DNA of 51,797 bases from positions 1 through 51,797 of the forward strand of contig CAYTID010000005.1 in assembly GCA_964437735.1 (NCBI GenBank), given 5' to 3'. A model generated the notes under the pieces. That model ran no database searches. It saw nothing but the letters and a program-made list of their open reading frames with translations, and was not told the origin of the DNA. Each line of letters starts with the position of its first letter. Position 1 is the stretch's first letter. The position numbers and the translations under genes are program-made. This DNA comes from CAYTID01 sp964437735. GTDB lineage: Bacteria > Bacteroidota > Ignavibacteria > UBA10030 > BY39. Shown here in pieces: positions 1 through 7,403 of the stretch.

Positions 1-55
1 GAACCGACGACCTGCGGTTTACGAAACCGCTGCTCTACCACTGAGCTACACCAGC
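1..55 (-). tRNA. tRNA-Thr (anticodon CGU), cut by window edge
   Basis: Read on the minus strand, this begins with acceptor strand GCTGGTG, then TA, a D-arm (GCTC...GAGC), an anticodon stem GCGGT/ACCGC and a 7-base loop TTCGTAA. The anticodon is therefore CGT, which reads the threonine codon ACG. The sequence runs out in the T-arm (GTCGGTTC), so the 3' half of the T-arm and the acceptor 3' strand lie outside the window. It lies 47 bp downstream of the TPR gene on the same strand. Confidence 0.9.
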
Positions 56-102
56 AACCAACGTGGAATATAAACATACTTTTTGAAAAGGAAAAGAAAT
101 AA

Positions 103-1722
103 TTACTTGTCGCCAATCCGTTCCAATCCCTTTTTCGCGTCGACGTTACCAGGTTCGAGCTGGAGTACTTTTTTATATTCAATTCGGGCTTCATCAGCTA
201 ATTTTTTATTTAACTCATCCTCACCTTCTATTCGTAGGAAAATTAATCCCTGCGCTAACCAAAGGTGAGCCTGAGCACTTTTTTGATTGTACTCGATAGC
301 TTGCCGGAAATGTTTTACTGCTTCTTCAATTTTCCGACGATTTTCATCCGGATCATCTCCCCTGCTTAGGATTATAGCTTGTCCAAGCAAAAGTCGTAAA
401 CCTGAATCGTCAGCCCCTGCTGCGATTCCTTTCTTTGCCCATTCAATCGCATTAGGATACCGTTGTTTTTGAAAATATATTGTTGTAATCATATTATAAG
501 CTTCGAGAAGTTCATTGCGATATTTTTGCGATTGATCTCCAATCAAAGCTAAAACCTCATCGTATTCTTTTTTAGCAGCTTCCAAAGAATCCATAAAGGC
601 ATAAGTCTGGGCGAGGCGCAACCTGCTTCCCATATAATCAGGTCTTAATTCAACTGCTCTTCTGAGTAAAGATCGGCTTTTTTCAAAGTTTTTTAACTGC
701 ACATAAGAAGCAGCTGCATTTAGATAAGCGCTAAGCGAAAATGAATCAACGGCTATTTTCCTCTCATACGCCAAAGCGGATTCATCATATCGTCGAAGAA
801 ACATATACATTGCTCCAAGGTCGGTGTATGCATCTACTAAGGTTGAATCTAATGTAACAGCATTTTCATACGATTGAATTGCCAATTCTTTTTTATCCTG
901 ACCATATTGTGCTTTACCGAGTATAAAATAGTCTTCCGCGGTCAACTTGGTTTTTCTTTGCAATTGAAGAATTGTCTCTTCGGCTTTCGTAAAATTCTTT
1001 AATTCAATTAATGAAAAAGATTTAAAACGGTAAGCCTCAATATTGGAGCTATCTAATTTAATTACATTATCAGCAGCTTTGATTGTATTCTCATAATCTC
1101 TGATCTCATAGAGGGATGTCATATACAATATATTGGGTTCAAGGTTATTCGGTTGAAGTTCAGACAATTTTTGATACATCCGCGAAGCATTAAAAAATTG
1201 TTTTGCCAAAAAATATATTTTCCCCAACTCATCATAAAAAAGTGAATTTGTAGAATCAAGTTGTATTGCCGTCAGATATTCTTTAGCTGCTTCATTCCAT
1301 CTTTTTAATTTCTTATATGATTGGGCAAGCTTCAGATGAGCTTCGACATATCCCATATTCAAATCTACGGCTTTTTGGTATTCAATAATGGCGGCAGGAG
1401 TAATATTTTGCGCAGCATAAACATCCCCTATACTTAAATAAATAGCGGCATTCTTACTGTCAAGTTCCCGCGCTTGTGTAAATGCAATTAACGCTGCATC
1501 AAGCGAATCGATTTTGTGCAACGATTTACCCAACAAGAAATAAAGCTCGGGATTTTTCTTTTGTTTTTTCATTGCCTCTCTGAACAGTGAAATCGCTTTT
1601 GTATAATTTGCTTTTTCATATGCTTCCTTCCCCGAGATAAATGCATCCTGGGAAAAAACAGACCTATTTGTTCCGCAAAATGATATAACAAACAAAAGTG
1701 TTATGATGGCTATTTTTTTCAC
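103..1722 (-). CDS. Secreted tetratricopeptide-repeat protein
   Basis: A 539-residue protein with an N-terminal signal peptide (about residues 1-25, ending FSQ) followed by TPR units almost to the C-terminus, with the usual A/G/Y/A spacing (for example GKAYEKANYTKAISLFREA). It should act outside the inner membrane as a protein-interaction scaffold; no catalytic motif is seen. It is the last gene of the STAS-ExbB-ExbD-ExbD-TonB-PstS-like series, four bases after the PstS-like gene, so co-transcription is likely. TPR proteins commonly close this gene block in Bacteroidota-type genomes (family knowledge). The exact partner cannot be read from sequence. Confidence 0.85.
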   Translation of the reverse strand: MKKIAIITLLFVISFCGTNRSVFSQDAFISGKEAYEKANYTKAISLFREAMKKQKKNPELYFLLGKSLHKIDSLDAALIAFTQARELDSKNAAIYLSIGDVYAAQNITPAAIIEYQKAVDLNMGYVEAHLKLAQSYKKLKRWNEAAKEYLTAIQLDSTNSLFYDELGKIYFLAKQFFNASRMYQKLSELQPNNLEPNILYMTSLYEIRDYENTIKAADNVIKLDSSNIEAYRFKSFSLIELKNFTKAEETILQLQRKTKLTAEDYFILGKAQYGQDKKELAIQSYENAVTLDSTLVDAYTDLGAMYMFLRRYDESALAYERKIAVDSFSLSAYLNAAASYVQLKNFEKSRSLLRRAVELRPDYMGSRLRLAQTYAFMDSLEAAKKEYDEVLALIGDQSQKYRNELLEAYNMITTIYFQKQRYPNAIEWAKKGIAAGADDSGLRLLLGQAIILSRGDDPDENRRKIEEAVKHFRQAIEYNQKSAQAHLWLAQGLIFLRIEGEDELNKKLADEARIEYKKVLQLEPGNVDAKKGLERIGDK

Positions 1723-1726
1723 TTTA

Positions 1727-2650
1727 TTACTCCTCTTTATTTAACTGAATAATTCTGACCGGCATTGCAGCGGGGACCAAATGATTATTTAAAACTATTT
1801 TTTGTCCCTGCACACTGGTTGCAAAAGATATAAATCCGCTTGCCAGTCCATAACTTTTAATATTTGATATAATATAAATATTCGCACGCAACGGATACTG
1901 ATTTCTGTATACGTATGCTTGTGCCGGAGAAAAGTAGACCCCTGTTACGCCAAGTGAATCACTAATTTCCGAGTTATCGCTTATTTTTAAAAATTTTAAT
2001 TTAGTAAAAGAAGTATCATAATAATTCATACCTATCAAACCAATCGCATTCGGTTTATTAGATACCTCATTGATTACAGAATCAATTGAATATAACGAAA
2101 TAAAATGATTTGGTAAAACAGTTTTTATATCAAATTTATTTATAAGGAATTCATATTCATCCGTATTTCTTTCAGGTATGAAAAATTGAATGCTTGATGA
2201 ATTATTTTTCCAGCCAAGGTCTTTCCAATATTTTATTTTATTTCTACAGATACTATCAAGTTGTGAAGTCCGCAAACGGTCAATCGGATTATTTTTATGT
2301 ACAAGTACAACAAATCCGCCTTGAGCAATATAATGTTCGTGAACGTTTAATTTTGCATTTTTAACTACATTCTGTTCCTCTTCATTAAGTGAGCGCGAAA
2401 CAATTACAGCTTCAACACTATCATTCAACAGGTGAACGATTGCCTCACGAGATGAGGAGATATTTATATCAATCTTAGTGTCGGTATAAATATTTTCATA
2501 TTTTTTCACCATTTGACGAGCCATGGGGGCAACAGATTCCGAAGAAAAGATGACAATCTTACCGAAAGTGGGCGACTCGGTTTTTTCACCTGGCTGACAA
2601 CCTGTAATTAATAGTATTACAAAAAAAAATATGGCAATATTAATTTTCAT
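1727..2650 (-). CDS. PstS-like periplasmic substrate-binding lipoprotein
   Basis: A 307-residue protein with a lipoprotein signal (LLITGC, lipidated Cys18) and a PBP-like fold: an opening strand KIVIFSSESVAPMARQM, a central segment GGFVVLVHKNNPIDRL and a closing GFISFATSVQGQKIVL, all typical of the PstS/phosphate-binding family. No pstC, pstA or pstB genes are nearby, so it is probably not the receptor of an ABC importer. Its place directly behind tonB and a two-TM gene suggests a role tied to the Ton system, perhaps ligand sensing or capture at the envelope. The start overlaps the upstream gene by 11 bp. The ligand (phosphate or another oxyanion) is not established. Confidence 0.8.
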   Translation of the reverse strand: MKINIAIFFFVILLITGCQPGEKTESPTFGKIVIFSSESVAPMARQMVKKYENIYTDTKIDINISSSREAIVHLLNDSVEAVIVSRSLNEEEQNVVKNAKLNVHEHYIAQGGFVVLVHKNNPIDRLRTSQLDSICRNKIKYWKDLGWKNNSSSIQFFIPERNTDEYEFLINKFDIKTVLPNHFISLYSIDSVINEVSNKPNAIGLIGMNYYDTSFTKLKFLKISDNSEISDSLGVTGVYFSPAQAYVYRNQYPLRANIYIISNIKSYGLASGFISFATSVQGQKIVLNNHLVPAAMPVRIIQLNKEE

Positions 2651-2858
2651 CTCTTTTATTTCTTTGTTGTTTCGCCCAAATTGTTACTGCCCTGTAAATT
2701 CCGTAAAGAATAAAAACTATTCCTATAATGTACCTGAAATTTTCCGGAATATTCTTAGGTAAAAGCAATCCGGTCAGCATTGCGACACCGACAACACTGA
2801 CGATAAATGAAACTATATATCCAAATAATGCCAGTATCTTGAAAGTCTTTTTTTTCAA
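2640..2858 (-). CDS. Small two-TM inner-membrane protein
   Basis: A 72-residue protein with two hydrophobic segments (about residues 9-31 and 39-58) and a basic C-terminal tail (KQQRNKRDEN). No family is recognised with confidence. It is encoded between tonB and the PstS-like lipoprotein, overlaps the latter by 11 bp and is on the same strand, which argues that it is a real member of the operon. It may anchor or assist the TonB/ExbBD complex; this is inference from position only. Confidence 0.65.
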   Translation of the reverse strand: MKKKTFKILALFGYIVSFIVSVVGVAMLTGLLLPKNIPENFRYIIGIVFILYGIYRAVTIWAKQQRNKRDEN

Positions 2859-2895
2859 TTAAAACCGTCCTGCTTTTACCTTCGATAAAATGAAG

Positions 2896-3624
2896 TTAAT
2901 TTTTTAACTTAAATTTAAATGGAATTGCAACCCACACTGCAACAGGACCATTGTTCATAATGGCTGGTGTAAATACCCATTGCATTGCAGCATTGACTGC
3001 AGATTCATTAAATATTTCAGCATCACTTTTTATCACAATTGCCTTCTTTGGCTTTCCTTCTTTATCAACCCATATTTTTACCCAAACCGTCCCTTCCATC
3101 TGAGCGCGTTGAGCAAGATCAGGGTATACCGGTGTAATCTGTTTTACCGGTACGGGTTGTTTTTCCACAGGAACAAAATCCGGAGGTGGTTCGTCATCAA
3201 ATATTTTTATATCCTGTTCAATAGTCAATCCGGCACCGAGATCACCGGGATCGACCGTAACAGGACTCATTTGTTGACTCATTTCCTGTTGAGTTGCCAA
3301 AGTTTGTTCCGGACTTACTTCTGCATCCGGAACTGGAACCGGGACACCGATTGTCGGTTTCGCAGTCGGAGCCGTAATAGCAAGCTGAGGTGCGGCTTCA
3401 GTATTTGTTATTGACGGCGGTGGACCGAGTTCTGTATATTTCATTATCCGCATCATGTACACCGGTTCATCTTCCTGTGACAGGTAATTGGCTAGAAAAT
3501 AAGTTCCAATTACACTGAGATGAAGGAGTACGGCAAGTGTTAAAGCGATACCGGAATATCTAGCGCTTAGAGCTCGCAATTCCTGCATTCCATAATGCAA
3601 CTTTACAGTTGCTGTTTTAACCAT
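2896..3624 (-). CDS. tonB: TonB family energy-transducing protein
   Basis: A 242-residue protein with a cytoplasmic N-terminus, one transmembrane helix (about residues 24-46), a Pro-rich periplasmic spacer (about 60-155, with PVPVPDAE and PPPDFVPVEKQPVPV) and a C-terminal TonB domain from about 160. The domain has the family pattern YPDLAQRAQMEGTVWVKIWV followed by a late A-x-x-AAMQWVFTPA segment. It carries proton-motive energy from ExbB/ExbD to TonB-dependent outer-membrane receptors. It lies 17 bp downstream of the second exbD in the same operon. No receptor gene is in the window, so the transported substrate is unknown. Confidence 0.93.
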   Translation of the reverse strand: MVKTATVKLHYGMQELRALSARYSGIALTLAVLLHLSVIGTYFLANYLSQEDEPVYMMRIMKYTELGPPPSITNTEAAPQLAITAPTAKPTIGVPVPVPDAEVSPEQTLATQQEMSQQMSPVTVDPGDLGAGLTIEQDIKIFDDEPPPDFVPVEKQPVPVKQITPVYPDLAQRAQMEGTVWVKIWVDKEGKPKKAIVIKSDAEIFNESAVNAAMQWVFTPAIMNNGPVAVWVAIPFKFKLKN

Positions 3625-3641
3625 AATATATCATTCCTTTC

Positions 3642-4142
3642 CTATGATGAAACTTTTGCGAGTACCTTCAAGTCGATTTCTTGCATAGGAGCAATACTAA
3701 ATCTTGAAACACCCGATATATTAAATTCATCTATTATATCTACCATCATGTGGTATTTTCCGCCTCGTTCTATCTTTAATAACACTGTTAGCTTGGGATT
3801 TTGTTCTTGTCTTTCCCGAAGCAAAGCACGAAGATTATCAAATTCGACCTTTTTGGGACTTTCTATACCGATATTCCAATAAATCGAAGCATCTTCTTTT
3901 ACACGGATTGTCATTAAATTACTTTCAGCTATTTCTACTTTTACATCAGAGTCAGGTGGTAAATTAATCTCCATCGTCTGCGGTTTAGTCATAGTTGTTG
4001 TTAACATAAAAAAGGTCAGCAACAAAAATGCTATATCAACCATCGGAGTCATATCTATAGCGATCCCAACCCGACGTGGTTTACGTTTCTTACCTTTCTT
4101 TTTTTCGTGCCCTCGTGGGGCAGCACCGTCGACAGCACCCAT
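3642..4142 (-). CDS. exbD: ExbD/TolR biopolymer transport protein (second copy)
   Basis: A 166-residue protein with a basic N-terminus (EKKKGKKRKPRR), one transmembrane helix about residues 33-50 (MVDIAFLLLTFFMLTT) and a periplasmic domain. Asp36 in the helix corresponds to the conserved proton-carrying aspartate of ExbD/TolR. It forms the stator complex with ExbB and works with TonB. It follows the other exbD by 11 bp. The two ExbD copies share the helix but diverge in the periplasmic domain, suggesting a heteromeric stator rather than simple redundancy (inference). Confidence 0.93.
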   Translation of the reverse strand: MGAVDGAAPRGHEKKKGKKRKPRRVGIAIDMTPMVDIAFLLLTFFMLTTTMTKPQTMEINLPPDSDVKVEIAESNLMTIRVKEDASIYWNIGIESPKKVEFDNLRALLRERQEQNPKLTVLLKIERGGKYHMMVDIIDEFNISGVSRFSIAPMQEIDLKVLAKVSS

Positions 4143-4153
4143 ATATTTACTCC

Positions 4154-4684
4154 TTAGTTATGTTCAAAATTAGTTATTAAATTGAAACGCGTAATCTGGG
4201 TTTTTTGTAAGATGTCCATGACGTCTTGTGTAATTCCATAATTAGCGTCTTTATCACCTTTAACAACCGTTCTTAATTTCGGATTTGTGATACGTGCTTT
4301 CACTAAAAGATCCGGTAAATCCCTGACTGTCACTTCCACACTTGGCGCTAATTTAGCCATAGCTTCCGGTGATTTGTATTGATTTCTGACATCGGGAGGA
4401 TAAAATTCCCAATTCCTTTTTACAATTTCACCTAAAACTCTTGATTTGGCAATCTGGGCATCAAGTCCGAGAAATATTCTATCGTCTTTTGTGATTGTTA
4501 TCATCATTACATCCGACTCGGGTAATTTGTATTCCGAATGAGAGAACGGGAGTTCAATAACCACCTCTTCAGGTGGTTTAAATTTTGTAGTTAACATGAA
4601 AAATGTAAGTAATAAGAATGCGATATCAACAAACGGTGTCATATCGATCCTGATTTTTACACGTCCTTTCTTAATTCTAGGCAT
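4154..4684 (-). CDS. exbD: ExbD/TolR biopolymer transport protein (first copy)
   Basis: A 176-residue protein with N-terminal IRIDMTPFVDIAFLLLTFF, a single helix at about residues 16-33 with Asp20 at the proton-path position, then a periplasmic domain longer than in the neighbouring copy (a segment about 85-125 contains NQYKSPEAMAKLAP). Its role is as a stator subunit with ExbB coupling proton flow to TonB. It is 14 bp downstream of exbB and 11 bp upstream of the second exbD, so translation is probably coupled across the block. Confidence 0.93.
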   Translation of the reverse strand: MPRIKKGRVKIRIDMTPFVDIAFLLLTFFMLTTKFKPPEEVVIELPFSHSEYKLPESDVMMITITKDDRIFLGLDAQIAKSRVLGEIVKRNWEFYPPDVRNQYKSPEAMAKLAPSVEVTVRDLPDLLVKARITNPKLRTVVKGDKDANYGITQDVMDILQKTQITRFNLITNFEHN

Positions 4685-4698
4685 AGTTTAAACTCCTA

Positions 4699-5478
4699 TT
4701 ATTTTGATTTGGACATTAAGGTCTGAATCATGTTATATCCTGCTTCATCAATCATATATGTGAAAGTATCGACTTTGTTAACGAAGAAATTATATGCAAT
4801 GATACCGGCGATAGCTGCAAATAAACCACCGGCTGTATTAATAAGAGCTTCCGAGATACCAATTGATAATTGAATGGCATCAGGTGCGCCGGCTTGTGCT
4901 AATGCACGGAATGCACGTATCATTCCTACGGTTGTTCCTAACAAACCAACCATGGTAGCTGTTGATGCGATTGTTGATAATGCGATTAAATTTCTCTCGA
5001 GAACCGGCATTTCCAAAGAAGTAGCTTCTTCTATTGATCGTTGGACTTCTGCCATTTCTTTTTCAGCTTCCCAACCTTTTTCTTCTTTCGAAATTACTTT
5101 GTATCTTTCCAAGCCTGTTTTAACAATATTTGCGAGAGAACCGCGTTGTTTATCACATGCGGCTATTGCCGAATCAATATTCCCTGCCTGAAGATCACGT
5201 TGAATCTGACGAACGAAAGTAGCCATAGAACCTTTACCTTTCGCCTTACCAAGTGAAAACATGCGTTCAAAAATATAAGTTATTACTAAAATTGATAACA
5301 TTATCAATACCGGAACGAAAACTCCACCCACAAATACAGTTCCGAGAAGTGTAGTTGGCTGGTGTCGTGCTTCGCCGTCTTTGAAATTGGCAGGATCGCC
5401 GAGAATAAACCACCATATTGATACTGATATCACGGCGGCTAATACAAATACGATTAGTGAAAACATATTTTGTTTCAT
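4699..5478 (-). CDS. exbB: ExbB/TolQ/MotA-family proton channel protein
   Basis: A 259-residue protein with an N-terminal hydrophobic helix (about 7-26), a second (about 45-70), a cytoplasmic domain and the paired C-terminal helices of the MotA/TolQ/ExbB fold (about 155-190, STATMVGLLGTTVGMIRAF, and 211-236, NTAGGLFAAIAGIIAYNFF). It forms the pentameric channel that energises TonB through ExbD. The extra N-terminal helix makes it a little longer than minimal ExbB and is common in Bacteroidota-type versions. It is second in the operon, 11 bp after the STAS gene. Confidence 0.94.
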   Translation of the reverse strand: MKQNMFSLIVFVLAAVISVSIWWFILGDPANFKDGEARHQPTTLLGTVFVGGVFVPVLIMLSILVITYIFERMFSLGKAKGKGSMATFVRQIQRDLQAGNIDSAIAACDKQRGSLANIVKTGLERYKVISKEEKGWEAEKEMAEVQRSIEEATSLEMPVLERNLIALSTIASTATMVGLLGTTVGMIRAFRALAQAGAPDAIQLSIGISEALINTAGGLFAAIAGIIAYNFFVNKVDTFTYMIDEAGYNMIQTLMSKSK

Positions 5479-5489
5479 TTTTTAACTCC

Positions 5490-5861
5490 TTAATGGTTGT
5501 TTGTATAGTTTATTGTGTTAGTTGATTGATATTTATTTACAGCCTCGTCAGTATTATCGTATATTTCAAATACTGTACTTAATTTTGTTATTATAAAAAT
5601 ATTTTTAATTGACTTGTTTACGCCACTCAACAGAATTTCTCCGCCGTTCCGGGAGAAATTAGTATATACAGAAATTAAAGCCCCGATTCCTATACTATTT
5701 ATTAAATTAACTTTACTTAAATCGATGATTACTCTTTTTATACCCTGTTCAATAAAATCTGAAACAGCATCTTTTAGCTTTTCGATTTCTTCTTCGCTTA
5801 TCAGAGACGATTTAAACTCGATTATACCAACCGCTCCGCTATTTATTGTTCTTGTTCTCAT
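5490..5861 (-). CDS. STAS-domain anti-anti-sigma-factor-like protein
   Basis: A 123-residue single STAS domain, similar in layout to SpoIIAA/RsbV. The switch segment LINSIGIGALISVY puts Ser56 at the position phosphorylated by anti-sigma kinases in this family, and a buried strand KRVIIDLSKVNLI precedes it. It would switch a partner between bound and free states in the cytoplasm. No anti-sigma kinase (RsbW) or PP2C phosphatase is encoded nearby. As the first gene of an exbB-exbD-exbD-tonB operon, it may instead gate or sense the Ton complex; this is inference. The preceding 216 bp hold the best promoter candidates in the window. Confidence 0.88.
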   Translation of the reverse strand: MRTRTINSGAVGIIEFKSSLISEEEIEKLKDAVSDFIEQGIKRVIIDLSKVNLINSIGIGALISVYTNFSRNGGEILLSGVNKSIKNIFIITKLSTVFEIYDNTDEAVNKYQSTNTINYTNNH

Positions 5862-5898
5862 TTAAATTCAATAAATTTTATTTTTATAATTATATTTT

Positions 5899-5914
5899 TA
5901 CAAAAACGATGCCA
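5899..5914 (-). promoter_or_regulatory. Candidate sigma54 (-24/-12) promoter of the STAS-exbB-tonB operon
   Basis: On the minus strand the sequence reads TGGCAT-CGTTT-TTGTA. It matches the sigma54 consensus TGGCAC-N5-TTGCA in spacing and in the GG of the -24 element, but has T for C in the -12 GC. The predicted transcription start is about 25 bp before the ATG of the STAS gene. The gene immediately upstream on the same strand encodes a sigma54-dependent activator, which supports the assignment. Confidence 0.5.
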
Positions 5915-5985
5915 GAATATATTCCAAAAACGTTTTAATTTAAGGACTTTTTTGACAAGAGATTGTTATTCGATTATCTCTAACC

Positions 5986-5998
5986 TTGCATTATGCAA
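5986..5998. promoter_or_regulatory. Inverted repeat, candidate activator site 2
   Basis: The perfect inverted repeat TTGCAT-T-ATGCAA is centred about 100 bp upstream of the start predicted from the sigma54-like promoter. It shares the TTGCAW-N-WTGCAA pattern with a second repeat 77 bp further upstream. Paired sites at this distance are typical of enhancer sites for NtrC-family regulators; binding is inferred. Confidence 0.4.
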
Positions 5999-6061
5999 CT
6001 AATAATTAACCGATTTTAAAAAAACATTGCTATATGTGTGATAATCAATAATTTAATAAGA

Positions 6062-6076
6062 ATTGCAATTTGCAAT
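6062..6076. promoter_or_regulatory. Inverted repeat, candidate activator site 1
   Basis: The perfect 7-bp arms ATTGCAA and TTGCAAT surround a single T, just past the stop of the NtrC-family gene. It has the same pattern as the repeat at 5986-5998, with centres 77 bp apart (about seven helical turns). It could also be chance in AT-rich DNA, but the repeated TTGCAW half-site makes this less likely. Confidence 0.4.
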
Positions 6077-6077
6077 A

Positions 6078-7403
6078 TTATAAATTATACTTTTTTCTTT
6101 TTCTCCATAGGGTGGCAGGATCTATCCCAAGCAGGAGCGATGCTTCCTCCAAATCCGCGGCAACGCCAAGCACTCTTTTAATTTGTCGGATTTCAGTTTC
6201 TTGTAATGAAAGTATTCCCGATTTACCTTCCGTTGCTTTCTGAACTTCATTTGGCAAGTAGTCCGGTTTGATTAAACCATCTTTCGCAAACACTACACAT
6301 CTTTCGATTACATTTTCTAGCTCTCGCACATTCCCGGGCCAGCGATATGTAGTAAGTAATTTTAACGCCTCCGGTGAAAATTCAACTTCTTTTTTGTTAC
6401 TGAATTTTTCAACGAAATGTTGCATTAGAACTAGTATATCTTCAGGTCTCTCTCTCAAAGGGGGTAGTTCGATTCTTACTGCATTAAGCCTGTAATAAAG
6501 GTCTTCTCTAATCAATCCGGAATCTATAGCTTCTTCTAATTTTCTATTGGTTGCAGCGATGACACGGACATCTACTTTTCGGGTTTTATTTTCACCGATT
6601 CTTTCAAACTCCTTATCCTGAAGAAAACGTAATAATTTTACTTGAACTGTCTGTGGTAATTCTCCTATTTCATCGAGCAAAATAGTTCCACTCTCGGCAG
6701 CTTCAAATCTGCCAGTTCGATCCTTTATCGCACCTGTATAGGATCCTTTAATATGACCAAATAATTCACTTTCTAAAAGTGTCTCCGGCAATGCAGCACA
6801 ACTGACTTTAACAAATGGTTTAGATTTTCTTCCGCTATGATTATGGATGAACCGAGCTAACATCTCTTTACCTGTCCCACTTTCACCAACGATTAGAACG
6901 CTCAGACCTGAATTGGCAGCTTGCCTTGCTAAATCAAGTTGCTTTAACACCAACGGATTTCTCGTAACAAATTCGCTTTCTTCACGAGTCTCTTCAAGTT
7001 GTTGTCGTAATTGACGAACCTCGTTTTTTAACCGATGGTGTTCATAGACTCTCTCTGTAAACAGTTGAAATTCCTGCATATCAAATGGTTTTTGAAGAAA
7101 ATCCTCCGCTCCGTTTTTAATTGCCTCAACTGCGCTTTCTATCGAACCGTGAGCCGTAATAATAACAACAGTTGTGTGTGGAGATTTTTGTTTGCAGATT
7201 TTTAGTAATTGCAATCCATCGATCGGTGACATTTTCAAATCAAAGAAAGCGATATCATACTCCTTGTCGTTCAATGACTGACTCGCGTCAAGCGGATTTG
7301 CTATAGCCTCGACATCAAAACCGACTGATTCCAAATAGATTTTTAAAGTTTTCAGAATATTCGGTTCATCATCAACTACTAATATTTTTCCTCTAAAGGT
7401 CAT
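6078..7403 (-). CDS. Sigma54-dependent response regulator (NtrC family)
   Basis: A 441-residue protein with a receiver domain (about 1-120; acidic pair Asp11/Asp12, phospho-acceptor Asp55, Lys105), an AAA+ domain (about 145-380; Walker A GESGTGKE at 173-180, Walker B ILLDEIGE) and a C-terminal Fis-type HTH (about 400-441). It activates sigma54 RNA polymerase at distant sites. The sigma54-contact loop reads GSYTGA (220-225) rather than the usual GAFTGA; the aromatic and TGA are kept, so activity is expected. Its ATG overlaps the stop of the upstream sensor kinase by 4 bp, so the two form a two-component pair. The target is probably the Ton operon just downstream. Confidence 0.94.
   Translation of the reverse strand: MTFRGKILVVDDEPNILKTLKIYLESVGFDVEAIANPLDASQSLNDKEYDIAFFDLKMSPIDGLQLLKICKQKSPHTTVVIITAHGSIESAVEAIKNGAEDFLQKPFDMQEFQLFTERVYEHHRLKNEVRQLRQQLEETREESEFVTRNPLVLKQLDLARQAANSGLSVLIVGESGTGKEMLARFIHNHSGRKSKPFVKVSCAALPETLLESELFGHIKGSYTGAIKDRTGRFEAAESGTILLDEIGELPQTVQVKLLRFLQDKEFERIGENKTRKVDVRVIAATNRKLEEAIDSGLIREDLYYRLNAVRIELPPLRERPEDILVLMQHFVEKFSNKKEVEFSPEALKLLTTYRWPGNVRELENVIERCVVFAKDGLIKPDYLPNEVQKATEGKSGILSLQETEIRQIKRVLGVAADLEEASLLLGIDPATLWRKRKKYNL

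Noticed and set aside
1727..2650. Phosphate ABC importer (Pst) operon
   Set aside because: Only a PstS-like protein is present; no permease or ATPase genes accompany it.
2980..3414. 144-codon open frame on plus inside tonB
   Set aside because: Opposite-strand shadow of the proline-rich tonB gene; composition has no protein-family features.
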